Source: UBA6522 sp965237785 (lineage in GTDB: Bacteria; Pseudomonadota; Gammaproteobacteria; Steroidobacterales; Rariloculaceae). From it: a stretch of 64,000 nucleotides of DNA. Positions within the stretch are counted from its first letter, which is position 1; each line of letters begins with the position of its first letter. This document shows, in pieces, positions 51,801-60,744 of the stretch. The position numbers were made by a program, and so were the translations under genes. The DNA lies in NCBI GenBank assembly GCA_965237785.1, contig OZ250159.1, positions 2,418,001 to 2,482,000 on the forward strand, written 5' to 3'. Below the pieces are notes generated by a model. That model saw only the letters and a list, made by a program, of their open reading frames with translations. It searched no databases and had not been told where the DNA came from.

Positions 51801-52082
51801 CTGGTCGAGCATCCCGTCGAGCTCGTCCAGGACAACGGCCAGGTGCTCCACGGCTGGATCGACCTCCTCCTGGAGACCGGGGAAGGATGGATCGTCATCG
51901 ACCACAAATCCTCTCCGCGGCCGCGCTCGGAATGGGCCGCCGAGGCGGTGGAGTATTCGGGTCAACTCGCCGCGTACGCGAGCGCGATTCGGGGAGCCGG
52001 TCTGGATTGCGCCGGATGCTGGCTGCACTTTCCAGTGAGTGGGGGGCTCGTGGAAGTGGTGTACGGCGGAGATGCCCTCTAG
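48894..52082 (+). CDS. AddA-like UvrD helicase-nuclease
   Basis: 1062 residues from ATG 48894, overlapping the nuclease stop. Walker A AGAGSGKT at 16-23, VDEFQD at 341-346, GDVKQAIFGFRGSD, THRAKGLEWPVVV-type motif (YHRAKGLEWPVVV) and YVGMTRARD make a full SF1A motor. The C-terminal 200 residues contain a second nuclease (HGWIDLLLETGEGWIVIDHK), as in AddA. Gene order nuclease-helicase is that of addBA operons. It may be the cell's repair enzyme, since no RecBCD is visible, or a defence-linked copy. Confidence 0.88.
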   Translation: MSGSRRDLEHVRFISAGAGSGKTYRLTRELEQALSGGRVMPAAVIGTTFTVKAATELQDRVRTRLIESGRPLLSEQMAQSLIGTVHSVCARLLGRFAFELGLSPEINVASIEDGARLFNQALDEVLSADRVREMNLRAERLALMDIRAGTNWQDHVRNIAQEARSNDIGPGALPGMGRESADRFLGHFPEVGCGAEAVEALLAAIEDAIADIDLVSDTTKTTRTYLDKLRSAAPELRRDNCRWTLWISLGKSSPAKRSNDAAIPVRAAAAFYDRHADFQADIRGHIDGVFAIAGETLTRFQNLKTARGLVDYPDIEQLVLRALDEPAVAERLGGEIELLLVDEFQDTNPMQLALFMKIARFASEVVFVGDVKQAIFGFRGSDPELVGSTLDALVARGSRLDVLDRSWRSRPSVVRYLNAVFREAFERDGMERALVELSPQRPEGHDSPAVERWTFPAKSNIAKQVDALALAISEFEQSGQQVSDPETGETRAVTFGDIAILATTNSHVKDIAKALRQRRVPMKMTLAGLLETPEVCLARACLRRLNDPSDTIATAEIRALGSCEEPEVWLVDRLRWLASEEEDGSWAESDDPIVSRIAHLRGQTITQSPVEIVARVLNYVGIRPIATAWGPDATTAAQRQRNLDAFLHLSVEYENHCASQHEAATLTGFLFWLENPTSPDLDLQPVMTGGDAVHVLTYHRAKGLEWPVVVATDFHYAWRSRIWDVRVESTSGRLDLDNPLDGRAIRFYPKVFGRNTRGVPVLDSIMASEEAMRAAAAADAEGRRLAYVGMTRARDSIIIALPATGPRRGAWIENFGSRHLLPIGDEHPLPDGEPIRSAVVDLAAAESPSPEPTPFAPSWFLERSPTELRLRERLSPSAAAPVEGAAAGAVVELGPRIAVHSDDMGKIGTALHAAIAAELVNPHRDDAFDCAAELIRNGAGEGALDPHDSVDCARRLMDAINAKFAPLRMLVEHPVELVQDNGQVLHGWIDLLLETGEGWIVIDHKSSPRPRSEWAAEAVEYSGQLAAYASAIRGAGLDCAGCWLHFPVSGGLVEVVYGGDAL

Positions 52083-52232
52083 GCCACGCTCTAGGAATTT
52101 ACTGGTCTTGCCCCGTTTCCGTGGACAGTTTTGGGCTTGGGAGCCAAGCGAAGATTGCCCTACGCCGATGGACATTCGGCCAGCCGCGTCGCCTGTTGCC
52201 ACGCTAAAACGGACTCGCTATTCTGCTTCGCC

Positions 52233-54320
52233 ATGAACACGAAACACCGTTCTTTTGGGCCTGCGGCGTTTGTCGGTGCCACGTTGTTGGCTGCTTCGGC
52301 GGTCGCGGAAGTCACGCACATCGAGGTGACGTCGCGGGGCGAGATTGTCCAGGGCCAGCGCTTCGGCGGCGTCGGCGCCTACGAGAAACTGGTCGGAACG
52401 ATGCACTTCGCGGTCGATCCCGACGCCGACGTCAATCGCATCGTACGGGATATCGCACACGCCCCGCGCAACGGTGAAGGCGCGGTCGAGTTCTCGGCCG
52501 ACTTCTTTCTGATCAGGCCCGTCGAAGCCGGTCGCGGCAACGGCGCGCTGCTGTTCGATGTCGCGAACCGGGGCAACAAGACGATGTTGTCGAGATTCAA
52601 CCGCGCCCCGCGCAGCCCGGATCCCGAGTCCGCCGCCGATTTCGGAGACGGTTTCCTGCAGCGGCATGGCTTCTCGCTGCTCTGGGTCGGCTGGCAGTTC
52701 GACGTGCCCGCGGGGGACGACCGGATGCGCGTCTCGGTGCCGGCGGCCGGCGCCGGGGGTACGCCGGTCCGCGGCCTCGTGCGCAGCGACTTCATCGTTC
52801 GCGAGCGCGTGTCGAGCCACACGCTCGCAGACGGTGGCCATATCCCCTACCCGGTTGCCGATCCGGACAACGAGGCGAACGTGCTGACCGTGCGCGACTC
52901 GCGCACGCGTACGCGGCAGCCGATAGAGCGGACGCAATGGGGTTTTGGCCGGCTCGAAGGGGAACGCGTCGTACCCGACCGCGGAATGGTCTACCTGCGG
53001 GGCGGATTCGAGCCTCACAGGATTTATGAGGCCGTCTACGAATCCGAGAACCCGGGGATTGCGGGGCTCGGTCTCGCGGCCATCCGCGACGCCGTCTCGA
53101 TGCTCAAGCATGAAGGCGCCGCCGAACTCGGCGTCGGTGCGCGCGAGTTCGAGCGCGCGATCGCATTCGGCAGTTCACAAAGCGGCCGGCTGCTCAGGAC
53201 CTTTCTCCACGACGGTTTCAACGAGGACGAACGGCAACGCAAGGTGTTCGACGGCGTCGTACCGCACATCGCCGGCGGCTCCCGCGGCAGCTTCAACCAC
53301 CGCTTCGCCCAGCCGTCGCGCGCGAGCTGGAACTATTTCTATCCGAACGCGCTGTTCCCGTTCACGGGCCGCGTGCAGACGCGGCCGGACTGGGACGAGC
53401 ACGAATGCGAAGGCTGCCCCGACCCCATCGATGTCACGCAACTTGTATTTCGTGGCGGCAAAACCGACGGGCTCCTCGCCGGCATCGCTCCCGAGCTCAT
53501 GCCCAAGGTCGTCTACACGAACTCGTCGAACGAATACTGGCGCGGCTCGGCCGCGCTTACGCACCTCACGATCGACGCGAGAGATATGGCGCCGCTCGAC
53601 AACGAACGCATTTATCTCTTTGCCGGCACGCAACACGGTCCGGCCCGCTTTCCGCCGAGCGTCAGCCGGGGACAGCTCCCCGGCAACCCGAACGACTACG
53701 GCTGGTTCCTGCGCGCGCTCCTGATCGGGCTCGACGAGTGGATTGCCGACGGCGTCGAACCGCCGCCGAGCAGCTATCCGACGCGCAACGACGGCACGCT
53801 GACGGCGCTCGGGTATCTCGCGTTCCCGGACATCACCGGTGTATCGACGCCAGACCGCGTCGAACCTGTGGTCGACCTCGACTTCGGGCCCAGGTTTCAC
53901 AGCGAAGGCATCGCCACACTCGAACCGCCGGACGTCGGCCCTACCTATCCCCTGATGGTGCCGCAAGTCGATGCCGACGGTAACGAAATCGCGGGCCTGC
54001 GGTCGCCCGAACTTGCCGTGCCGCTCGCCACCTACATGGGCTGGAGCCTGTTCGGTCCTGCCTTCGGTCCACCGAACCAACTCGTCAGCCTGCAGGGCTC
54101 CTATATCCCGTTCGCCGCATCGCGCGCGGAGCGTGTGCAGCGCCAGGACCCGAGACCCGCCGTTCTGGAACGCTACGCGAACCGCGACGAATATCTCGAC
54201 CGGCTCACGCGGTACGCCAACGGCCTCGTCGATCAACGTTACCTGCTGGCTGAAGACGTGCCGGAAATCGTGCGCCGCGCCGCTGCGCACTGGGACGCGC
54301 TGGTGCCGGCGGACCGGTAA
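52233..54320 (+). CDS. Secreted alpha/beta-hydrolase domain protein
   Basis: 695 residues from ATG 52233; signal peptide FVGATLLAASAVA then EVTHIEV. The long central domain has VGWQFDVP, GSSQSGRLLRTFLHDGFNED (nucleophile elbow G-x-S-x-S-G) and VFDGVVPHIAGGSRGSFNHR, the pattern of the large family labelled alpha/beta hydrolase domain. Function is unassigned; probably a periplasmic or exported esterase/hydrolase. The upstream frame extension (from 52131) lacks family sequence. Monocistronic. Confidence 0.85.
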   Translation: MNTKHRSFGPAAFVGATLLAASAVAEVTHIEVTSRGEIVQGQRFGGVGAYEKLVGTMHFAVDPDADVNRIVRDIAHAPRNGEGAVEFSADFFLIRPVEAGRGNGALLFDVANRGNKTMLSRFNRAPRSPDPESAADFGDGFLQRHGFSLLWVGWQFDVPAGDDRMRVSVPAAGAGGTPVRGLVRSDFIVRERVSSHTLADGGHIPYPVADPDNEANVLTVRDSRTRTRQPIERTQWGFGRLEGERVVPDRGMVYLRGGFEPHRIYEAVYESENPGIAGLGLAAIRDAVSMLKHEGAAELGVGAREFERAIAFGSSQSGRLLRTFLHDGFNEDERQRKVFDGVVPHIAGGSRGSFNHRFAQPSRASWNYFYPNALFPFTGRVQTRPDWDEHECEGCPDPIDVTQLVFRGGKTDGLLAGIAPELMPKVVYTNSSNEYWRGSAALTHLTIDARDMAPLDNERIYLFAGTQHGPARFPPSVSRGQLPGNPNDYGWFLRALLIGLDEWIADGVEPPPSSYPTRNDGTLTALGYLAFPDITGVSTPDRVEPVVDLDFGPRFHSEGIATLEPPDVGPTYPLMVPQVDADGNEIAGLRSPELAVPLATYMGWSLFGPAFGPPNQLVSLQGSYIPFAASRAERVQRQDPRPAVLERYANRDEYLDRLTRYANGLVDQRYLLAEDVPEIVRRAAAHWDALVPADR

Positions 54321-54430
54321 GCAGCCCGTTGCTCACCCTGGTGGGAGGGGACTCGCGCCAACCCGCGACCAGGTGAATCCGGCGCGGCGCGGCGTGTGCA
54401 CGACCGTCGGCGACTGGTTGCAAATGCGGC

Positions 54431-55714
54431 CTACAATGAATAGCCCACGATAAACCAAACCTTGGTCGTATCCGTCGCGTACCCATCCGGATCGTAAGTC
54501 GCAACCTTGAACTCCAGGCTCACCTGGTTCTGCAGCGTATAAGTCAGATCGAATCCAAACTCCGACCCATAACTCCGCCCACCCTCGTGCGCACTGAAGT
54601 CATGATAGACCCCGGTGAGCCGGGCCCCGCCAATATTGCCTGCAACGCTGAACCAGGCGTCCTTGACACCATCCGGCGGCGCAATCAGAAACTTGTCCGT
54701 CCACCCCTGATACCTGTGCAGCGTCGCCGACGGCGTCCGAAACGCATATCGCCCATCATCACTACCCAGCACGTCGTATCCCACGGTCAACGTGCTGCCA
54801 CCAAGCGGGAAAGCCCCCTGAACGGCGAAGTGCGGCGCATCATACGCCGTAGGGTTATCGGCCCAATCGGATTGCCTGGCAAAGGTCGCATCCAATGTCA
54901 CAAAATCGAACGCACCTCGATACGACACGCCGTAGCTCGCATTGGAATTAGGCGGTCCGTTGTCGTTACTTAGATCGAGCAGGTAGGCAAACGCGGCGAA
55001 TTCCTGGTCCGACCCAGGTCGAATCGACCCACGCAGAAAATGCGAATCGCCGAACCAGTCCCCCGGCTGCAGTGCCATCGCCCGGACCGAAAATCCGGTT
55101 GATGTTGTTCACGTAAGTGTAGTCGAGCGACGCATCGCCGCGGGACAATTGCACCCGCAGGCCGTCATAGGTCTGCTCGTTCTGTCGGAATGCGACCCCG
55201 CCCACAAACCGCTGGTTCCCCAGATTGATCCGCTGGCGCCCGGCCGTCACCGTCACGCCCTCCCCCGTGTACTTCAGGAACGCCTGGTTCAGATCGCCGC
55301 CTTCCGGCTCGGCGATGTCACGCCCTCCCCCGGAAACTGCCGCCTTCTTGCCGTCTTGGTGGTGGAATTGAAGTCCTCGATGCCGGCCACGAACACATAA
55401 TCGGCTTCCAGCCCAGCACTCCACGCATTGTCCTGAGCCGAATTCCAGGCCCAGCGCCCCAGCGCCGTCGACGCCAGCCCATGCTCGTCGAAGCCGTCCT
55501 GGTCAACGTGCTCCATCCGGTACCGAATCCGAAGCGACGTCGACCCGTTGACGATCGCATCCCGCAATCCCCCTCCGCTCGACCCGGTTTGGGCCAGAGC
55601 CGAGGACATTGTCAGGGTTGCGATTGCGGCGATGGCGCAAATTCGTTCGCTAATCGGATGACATTCCCAGCAGAGGCGCTTCCAAAGCGCGTGATTATGC
55701 ATCAAATCCCTCAA
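54431..55714 (-). pseudogene. Outer-membrane porin (alginate-export-like), two frameshifts
   Basis: Three consecutive minus-strand frames form one protein. Frame 1 (from about 55714) has a signal peptide (IAAIATLTMSSALAQ), then RIRYRMEHVDQDGFDEHGLA and VAGIEDFNSTTK. Frame 2, from about 55340, has EPEGGDLNQAFLKYTGEGVT, GRQRINLGNQRFVGG and NNINRIFGPG. Frame 3, from about 55080, has LQPGDWFGDSHFLRG down to the C-terminal strand KVWFIVGYSL. Together about 425 residues of a 16- to 18-strand barrel. One frameshift lies near 55330-55345 and one near 55080. Either recent inactivation or assembly errors. Confidence 0.82.
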
Positions 55715-55720
55715 CGCCCC

Positions 55721-57862
55721 TCACTCTGCCTCCGGCGGGGGCGCGTTCAATGGAAATTCGATGATCATCTCCGTGAATTCGCCGGGCTCGGTTTCGACCT
55801 GGATGGTGCCGCCGTGCTCGCGGATGATGTCGCTGGACATGGCAAGGCCGAGCCCAGTGCCCTCACCGGTGGGTTTGGTGGTATAGAAGGGGTTGAAGAT
55901 CTTTTCCACGACATGGGGCGGCATCCCGCTGCCGTTGTCCCTGATACGAATCTCGATCATTTCCTCGCCTCGGCGCGTCGTGAGCGAAATTATCGGCTCA
56001 TACGCGTCGTCCTTCGTTGCCTTGCGCTTCTCGTCGGTCGCGTAACACGCATTGCTGACCATGTTGAGAAAGACGCGGCCCATGTCCTGGGGGATGATGT
56101 TGACGTCCCCCATGTCGGGATCGAGGTCCAGCTTGATGTCGAGCTGGAATTCGGAGTCGGAGGCCCGGGCGCTGTGGTAGGCGAGACGTGCGTATTCATC
56201 CAGCAGGCCATTGATGTCGGTGGGCTGCGAGTCGCCCGAACCCCGTCCCATCTGCAGCATGTCGTGGACGATGCGATTGGCGCGGTCGCCGTGGGAACGG
56301 ATGCGCTTGAGGTTGCCTGTCAGGTCGCCGGTAATTTCATCGATATAGGAGCGATCGTCCTCTTCCATCTTCTCCGCGACGTCTTCCAGAGCCTCCTTCA
56401 ACTCGTCGATGAGTTCTTCGGAAACTTCGGAAAAGTTCTTGACGAAGTTCAGCGGGTTCTTGATCTCGTGAGCCACACCGGCGGTGAGTTCGCCCAGCGC
56501 AGCCAGTTTCTCGCGCATGACGATCTGGTCCTGCGCCAGGCGCAGATCCTCCAGCACGGATTCGAGTTGCTCGTTCTTGCCCTTGAGTTCGTCCGCCAGC
56601 TTCTCCACCAGGTTCAGGCGCTGCACTTCAATGGCATGGCGGCGGAAGACTTCGAGGGCCGCGGCCATGTCGGCCACCTCGTCGTTGCCGCCGATATCCA
56701 CGGTGGTTTCGAGATCGCCGCCCGCCATGCGCCGCATCCAGCCGGACAATTGCTCGAGGCGGTACAGCAGCACGCGGCCCACAAACAGCCAGGCGATCAG
56801 CAGGGCGCTGGCGACGCTGACGGCGCTGATGGTCAGCAGCAGGTTGCGCCCGGTGAGGATCGCATCGGCGGAAGCCATGGTAGCGTCCTCGGTGCTCATC
56901 TGCGCCGTGCTCACCAGGCCATCGACTTCGGCGACCAGATCGATGGCGATGGCCTGGTTGCCCTCAAGCAGATCGAGCTGACGTTCGCCCAGTTGCAGTT
57001 GCAGAACCAGCAGGTTGAATCCGCTCGACTCGCCGAGCCCCAACTCGATGAGCCGGGCGAAGACGGGCGCCAGTTCGTCGTGCAGCGGGGATGATTCAAG
57101 AACGGACAGATTGCGCTCGATGCGGCTGGCCACGGCCTCGAACCGTTCGCGCAAGGGTTCCACCAGCGACGCTTCCGAGAGCGTGAACGCGCTCGACAAC
57201 AGTTGCGTCGACAACGTCGCGTCGGCCTGAAGCTCGGCCAGGTAGCGATAGCGTCCGAACTCGTCTTCCGAGAAATGTTCCGACCGGGATTCCGGCGGAC
57301 TGCCGAGTTCGCGGTAGCCGGTCATGGTGTAGAAAAGCTGGTCATCGATGGCCGGAACGATGATGTTGTCGAGACGGACGCGCAGTTCTTCCAGTTCCAG
57401 CCGCAGGGCTTCCCTGCGCTGCAATAGTTCAAAGGACGCGGCCACTTCGTCGCGGAGCGCCGTGATACTCGAAATCAGCGTGTCGGAATGCGCCTGGATG
57501 CGCGCGAACCGCGCCTCGCCCGCGTCCATTCCCTCAAGGACGGCCAGTTGCGCCTCGAACGCCGCGTGGGACTCGCTGATGCTGACCATCACGTCGCGGA
57601 AATCGTCGGGCGTCGCCGCGGCAGCCAGGCGGGGTGCGGCCGCGACCAGCGCACTGCTGTACTGCGCCACGCCGAATGCCGCCGCCAACTCGGGAACGCT
57701 CCCTTCGTTGACGACTTGCTGAACCTCGCCGACCCGGTTGAGCAGGAACCAGCCCACCAGGCTGGCCGACACGGTCAGGACGACGGCGCCGCCGATGGTG
57801 AGATAGAGCTGGGTGGAGATCCGCGAGCGGGCCTTGTTGACGGCCTTCAACCAGTTCTTCAT
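55721..57862 (-). CDS. Membrane sensor histidine kinase
   Basis: 713 residues. Two membrane segments (about 19-43 and 342-364) enclose a 300-residue helical sensor. HAMP follows (LEQLSGWMRRMAGGDLETT), a coiled coil, the dimerisation helix with the phosphoacceptor H465 (GVAHEIKNPLNF), and an ATPase domain with N (FLNMVSNACYA), G1 (DNGSGMP), F (IFNPFYTTK) and G2 (GTGLGLAMS). It starts 4 bases after the ligand-binding protein gene, which probably feeds it the signal; the response partner is the regulator-phosphatase at 59314. Confidence 0.92.
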   Translation of the reverse strand: MKNWLKAVNKARSRISTQLYLTIGGAVVLTVSASLVGWFLLNRVGEVQQVVNEGSVPELAAAFGVAQYSSALVAAAPRLAAAATPDDFRDVMVSISESHAAFEAQLAVLEGMDAGEARFARIQAHSDTLISSITALRDEVAASFELLQRREALRLELEELRVRLDNIIVPAIDDQLFYTMTGYRELGSPPESRSEHFSEDEFGRYRYLAELQADATLSTQLLSSAFTLSEASLVEPLRERFEAVASRIERNLSVLESSPLHDELAPVFARLIELGLGESSGFNLLVLQLQLGERQLDLLEGNQAIAIDLVAEVDGLVSTAQMSTEDATMASADAILTGRNLLLTISAVSVASALLIAWLFVGRVLLYRLEQLSGWMRRMAGGDLETTVDIGGNDEVADMAAALEVFRRHAIEVQRLNLVEKLADELKGKNEQLESVLEDLRLAQDQIVMREKLAALGELTAGVAHEIKNPLNFVKNFSEVSEELIDELKEALEDVAEKMEEDDRSYIDEITGDLTGNLKRIRSHGDRANRIVHDMLQMGRGSGDSQPTDINGLLDEYARLAYHSARASDSEFQLDIKLDLDPDMGDVNIIPQDMGRVFLNMVSNACYATDEKRKATKDDAYEPIISLTTRRGEEMIEIRIRDNGSGMPPHVVEKIFNPFYTTKPTGEGTGLGLAMSSDIIREHGGTIQVETEPGEFTEMIIEFPLNAPPPEAE

Positions 57863-57866
57863 GGCT

Positions 57867-59282
57867 TCATGGCTCCGTCGTCTGCATCGTCGCTACCGGG
57901 CTATAGGCGCCCCCCTCGCCGATCGCGGTGAGAAAGACCGCGTCAGAACCCTGGTTGTCGCTATCGCCGTACTGAAGTTCGAATCCGTCCATGTCCACCG
58001 GCCCGGTGCCGCGCAGACTGTCGAGAAAGCAATCCCGGCTGAGTTCAACGCCGCACCGCTGAAGCCCCTCGATGGCGAGGCGACCGGCCAGGTAACCCTC
58101 AAGCGAAACGAATCCGGGAACGGCATCGGGGGCATGGGCGGCAAGCGCGTTGAGGTAGGACGCCACCACCGGCAGCGATTCGTCGGTAGGAAACGGCACC
58201 ACCTGCGTCACCACCACACCCGCGCCCGAGTCTCCGAGCGCCTGCGCCAGGGCATTGCTGCCGACGAAGGAAACGGTAAGGAATACGGCGTCCATACCGG
58301 TGTGCTGCGCCCAGCTGATCAGCGTCGACACGGGCTGATACGCGCCGATCATGATCACCGCCTGCGGATCGCCCTGGCGAAGATCCAGAAGCGCCGTCTT
58401 CACCGCGGCGGTATTGCGTGGATACAGGCCGATGGCCACGGGCTCCATGCCCCGCCGCGCAAGCGCCAGGCGAACGCCCTGATAACCATCGCGGCCGAAC
58501 GAATCGTCCTGGTACATGACCGCGATGCGATCGATGCCCAGATCGCCGGTCAGGCGGGCGACCATTTCCTCGGTCTCCTGCTGATAGGAGGCCCGAAGAT
58601 TGACGACGTTGTCCCAGGCGGGATCGCGCAGAAACGCGGCACCCGTGAACGGGGCGATATAGGGCACGTCAGCCTGGGCGGCGACCGGCGTGGCGGAGCG
58701 CGACGTCGGCGTGCCCACCGCGCCGATCAATGCGAAGACCTGCTCTTCCTCGATCAGTTGAAGCGTATTCACGACCGCGGCCTCCGGCTCATAAGCATCG
58801 TCGAGCGACACGAGCTCAAGCATTCGGCCATGGATTCCGCCGCGATCGTTGGCCTCCTGAAAGGCTGCCTGGATACCGCGTTGCATGCCAAGGCCGAGTT
58901 CCTGGGCGGGACCGCTGAAAGCCGCCGACTGACCGAAGAGTACGCGCTCACCGGAAACACCGGGCGTTGCGTCCGGCTCTGCCGCGGGGCCAAGCGTTGC
59001 ATCCGGCTCTGCCGCGGGGCCAAGCGTTGCGTCTGGCTCTGCCGCGGGGTCAGCCGGAGCGGCGTTCGACTCGGGCACAGGCGCCGCCGGCGCGGCTGCG
59101 GTCTCATCGCCTGCGTCCGGGGTGCAGGAAACACTGCCGAGCAGCGCCGCCGCAACGACCAGGGCGACCGCAACGTCCAGGGCGGCCGCAGGGACCAGCC
59201 CGCGCAACGTACCGCTGCCGGTTGTCAAGGCGTGGAGGCGCCGATTCCACGGCAACAGGGACAATCGGCTCATATCGCTCAA
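57867..59282 (-). CDS. Lipoprotein ligand-binding protein (Peripla_BP_6 type)
   Basis: 471 residues. After a long basic N-terminus, ALVVAAALLGSVSC is a lipobox; then a low-complexity Pro/Ala linker with three AEPDATLGP-type repeats, and a type I periplasmic binding fold (FGQSAAFSGPAQELGLGMQRG, GIHGRMLELVSLDDAYEPEA, LIGAVGTPTS ... DDSFGRDGY). The fold is that of branched-chain amino-acid or amide receptors, but no ABC permease is near. Placed between the regulator-phosphatase and the kinase, it is likely the sensory receptor of this kinase. Confidence 0.88.
   Translation of the reverse strand: MSDMSRLSLLPWNRRLHALTTGSGTLRGLVPAAALDVAVALVVAAALLGSVSCTPDAGDETAAAPAAPVPESNAAPADPAAEPDATLGPAAEPDATLGPAAEPDATPGVSGERVLFGQSAAFSGPAQELGLGMQRGIQAAFQEANDRGGIHGRMLELVSLDDAYEPEAAVVNTLQLIEEEQVFALIGAVGTPTSRSATPVAAQADVPYIAPFTGAAFLRDPAWDNVVNLRASYQQETEEMVARLTGDLGIDRIAVMYQDDSFGRDGYQGVRLALARRGMEPVAIGLYPRNTAAVKTALLDLRQGDPQAVIMIGAYQPVSTLISWAQHTGMDAVFLTVSFVGSNALAQALGDSGAGVVVTQVVPFPTDESLPVVASYLNALAAHAPDAVPGFVSLEGYLAGRLAIEGLQRCGVELSRDCFLDSLRGTGPVDMDGFELQYGDSDNQGSDAVFLTAIGEGGAYSPVATMQTTEP
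58966..59055. repeat. Three 30-base tandem repeats in the linker of the receptor gene
   Basis: Three near-identical units each opening GTTGCGTCCGGCTCTGCC, coding AEPDATLGPA on the minus strand. In frame; linker length could vary without loss of function. Confidence 0.9.
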
Positions 59283-59313
59283 CGGGTGACCTCGCCAATC
59301 GATGCTTTTGCGC

Positions 59314-60489
59314 TCAGCCGCCGCTGCCTCCGCGGCGCATGACCAAACAGGTTATATCGTCGGACTGGGGGGTACCCCGGGCAAACTCCCGTACCGCCTG
59401 GAACACGGTCGAAGTGGCTTCTCTGGAATTCGGGGGCGGGGTCCCCGCAAACTTCTCGCGCAGGTCGTCCAGGCCATATTGCTCGTCCGCACCGTTCATC
59501 GCCTCCGTAACGCCGTCGGTATACAGTACGACCGTATCGCCCGGATCGAGCGTGACGGTTCTCTGCTTGTAGGTGAGCTCGGGGAGAACCCCCAGGGCGA
59601 TGCCCCTGGTAAGCGGCAGCAGCGTGGAACTGCCGTCCGCGTGGATGACCAGGGGGCTGTCGTGCCCGCCGTTCGCATAGGTGAATTCCTTCGTCTTTGG
59701 ATCGTACACGGCATAGAGAACCGTAACGAACATTTCCGCGTCGTTGTCCTCGCAAAGCTGGTCGTTCACTTCGCCCAGAACGTCGCCCGGCTCGTTACCG
59801 CCGATAGCAGTGCCTTTAAGGAGTGTCCGCGTGGACATCATGAACAGCGCAGCCGGCACACCCTTGTCCGACACGTCCGCGATCGCCAGTCCAATGCGAT
59901 CGTACTCCAGTCGAAGTATGTCAAAAAAATCCCCGCCCACGTTTCGGGCCGCCTCCATATGCCCGAAGACCTCGAAGTCATCGCCGCTTGGAAACTTGGT
60001 CGGCAGGATGGATTGCTGAATCTTGCTGGCGACATCAAGCTCGTTCTGCAGCGTGATCAGCTTGTCGCGGGATGCGATCGCCTCGCGCCACTCCGCCAGA
60101 TGCCGGAGCGTGCGGTCGATGGTCACTCGCAGATCGTCGAAATCGATGGGTTTGGTGACGAAGTCGAATGCGCCGCGGTTCATGGCGGTGCGGATATTCT
60201 TCATGTCGCCGTAGGCGGAAATGATCACGGAGCGCAGATTGGGCGCCACCTTTGCAATCTGCGACAACAGCGCGAGGCCGTCCATTCTCGGCATGTTGAT
60301 GTCCGACAACACCATGTCGATCTCGGGGTCAGCCTCAAGCCGTTCAAGAGCCTCCAGGCCGTTGCGGGCAAAGACGAATTCGTAGCGGCGCTTCCTGATG
60401 TCCCGGCGCATGCGTTGCAGCACGAGCGGTTCAAGATCCGGTTCGTCGTCAACGACAAGAATCCGGGGTGTAGCTTTCATTGCGCTCAT
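59314..60489 (-). CDS. Response regulator with PP2C/SpoIIE phosphatase output (RsbU-like)
   Basis: 391 residues. Receiver domain with acidic pocket VVDDE and phosphoacceptor D63 (LSDINMPRMDG) and the lysine in FVTKPID; helical linker; PP2C-type phosphatase with VGGDFFDI, IADVSDKGVPAALFM, YANGGHDSP and LYTDGVTEA...DDITCLVM. Such proteins dephosphorylate anti-anti-sigma factors in general-stress or biofilm switches. First gene of the three-gene minus-strand signalling operon; no STAS or anti-sigma kinase gene is in the window. Confidence 0.94.
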   Translation of the reverse strand: MSAMKATPRILVVDDEPDLEPLVLQRMRRDIRKRRYEFVFARNGLEALERLEADPEIDMVLSDINMPRMDGLALLSQIAKVAPNLRSVIISAYGDMKNIRTAMNRGAFDFVTKPIDFDDLRVTIDRTLRHLAEWREAIASRDKLITLQNELDVASKIQQSILPTKFPSGDDFEVFGHMEAARNVGGDFFDILRLEYDRIGLAIADVSDKGVPAALFMMSTRTLLKGTAIGGNEPGDVLGEVNDQLCEDNDAEMFVTVLYAVYDPKTKEFTYANGGHDSPLVIHADGSSTLLPLTRGIALGVLPELTYKQRTVTLDPGDTVVLYTDGVTEAMNGADEQYGLDDLREKFAGTPPPNSREATSTVFQAVREFARGTPQSDDITCLVMRRGGSGG

Positions 60490-60744
60490 TCAAGAAGCCC
60501 TGCGAAGGCGTGGGTGTTTTTGGTGCTCTGAAGTACGAATGGTGCCGTCTCTGACCCGGCTGAACTCAGAGCATAGTGGATGAGGGCGCCGCGCGTCTAT
60601 TTCAAAACCGCTCCGATCTGCAGTGGCGATCGCGATTGCACTCGGGCGCCGTACCGTTCTAAAACCCTTGGAGGACTCCGGATCGTTTCAAACTTGCGCT
60701 TGTCTTTCCCGTTGCCGTCCGAATAACGCACAATTCACGTCACG

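Noticed and set aside
55481..57094. 537-codon plus-strand ORF opposite the porin and histidine kinase
   Set aside because: Antisense to clear kinase motifs (H box, N, G1, G2); composition of a shadow frame.
57813..59342. 509-codon plus-strand ORF
   Set aside because: Antisense to the binding-protein gene with its lipobox and receptor fold; no motifs of its own.
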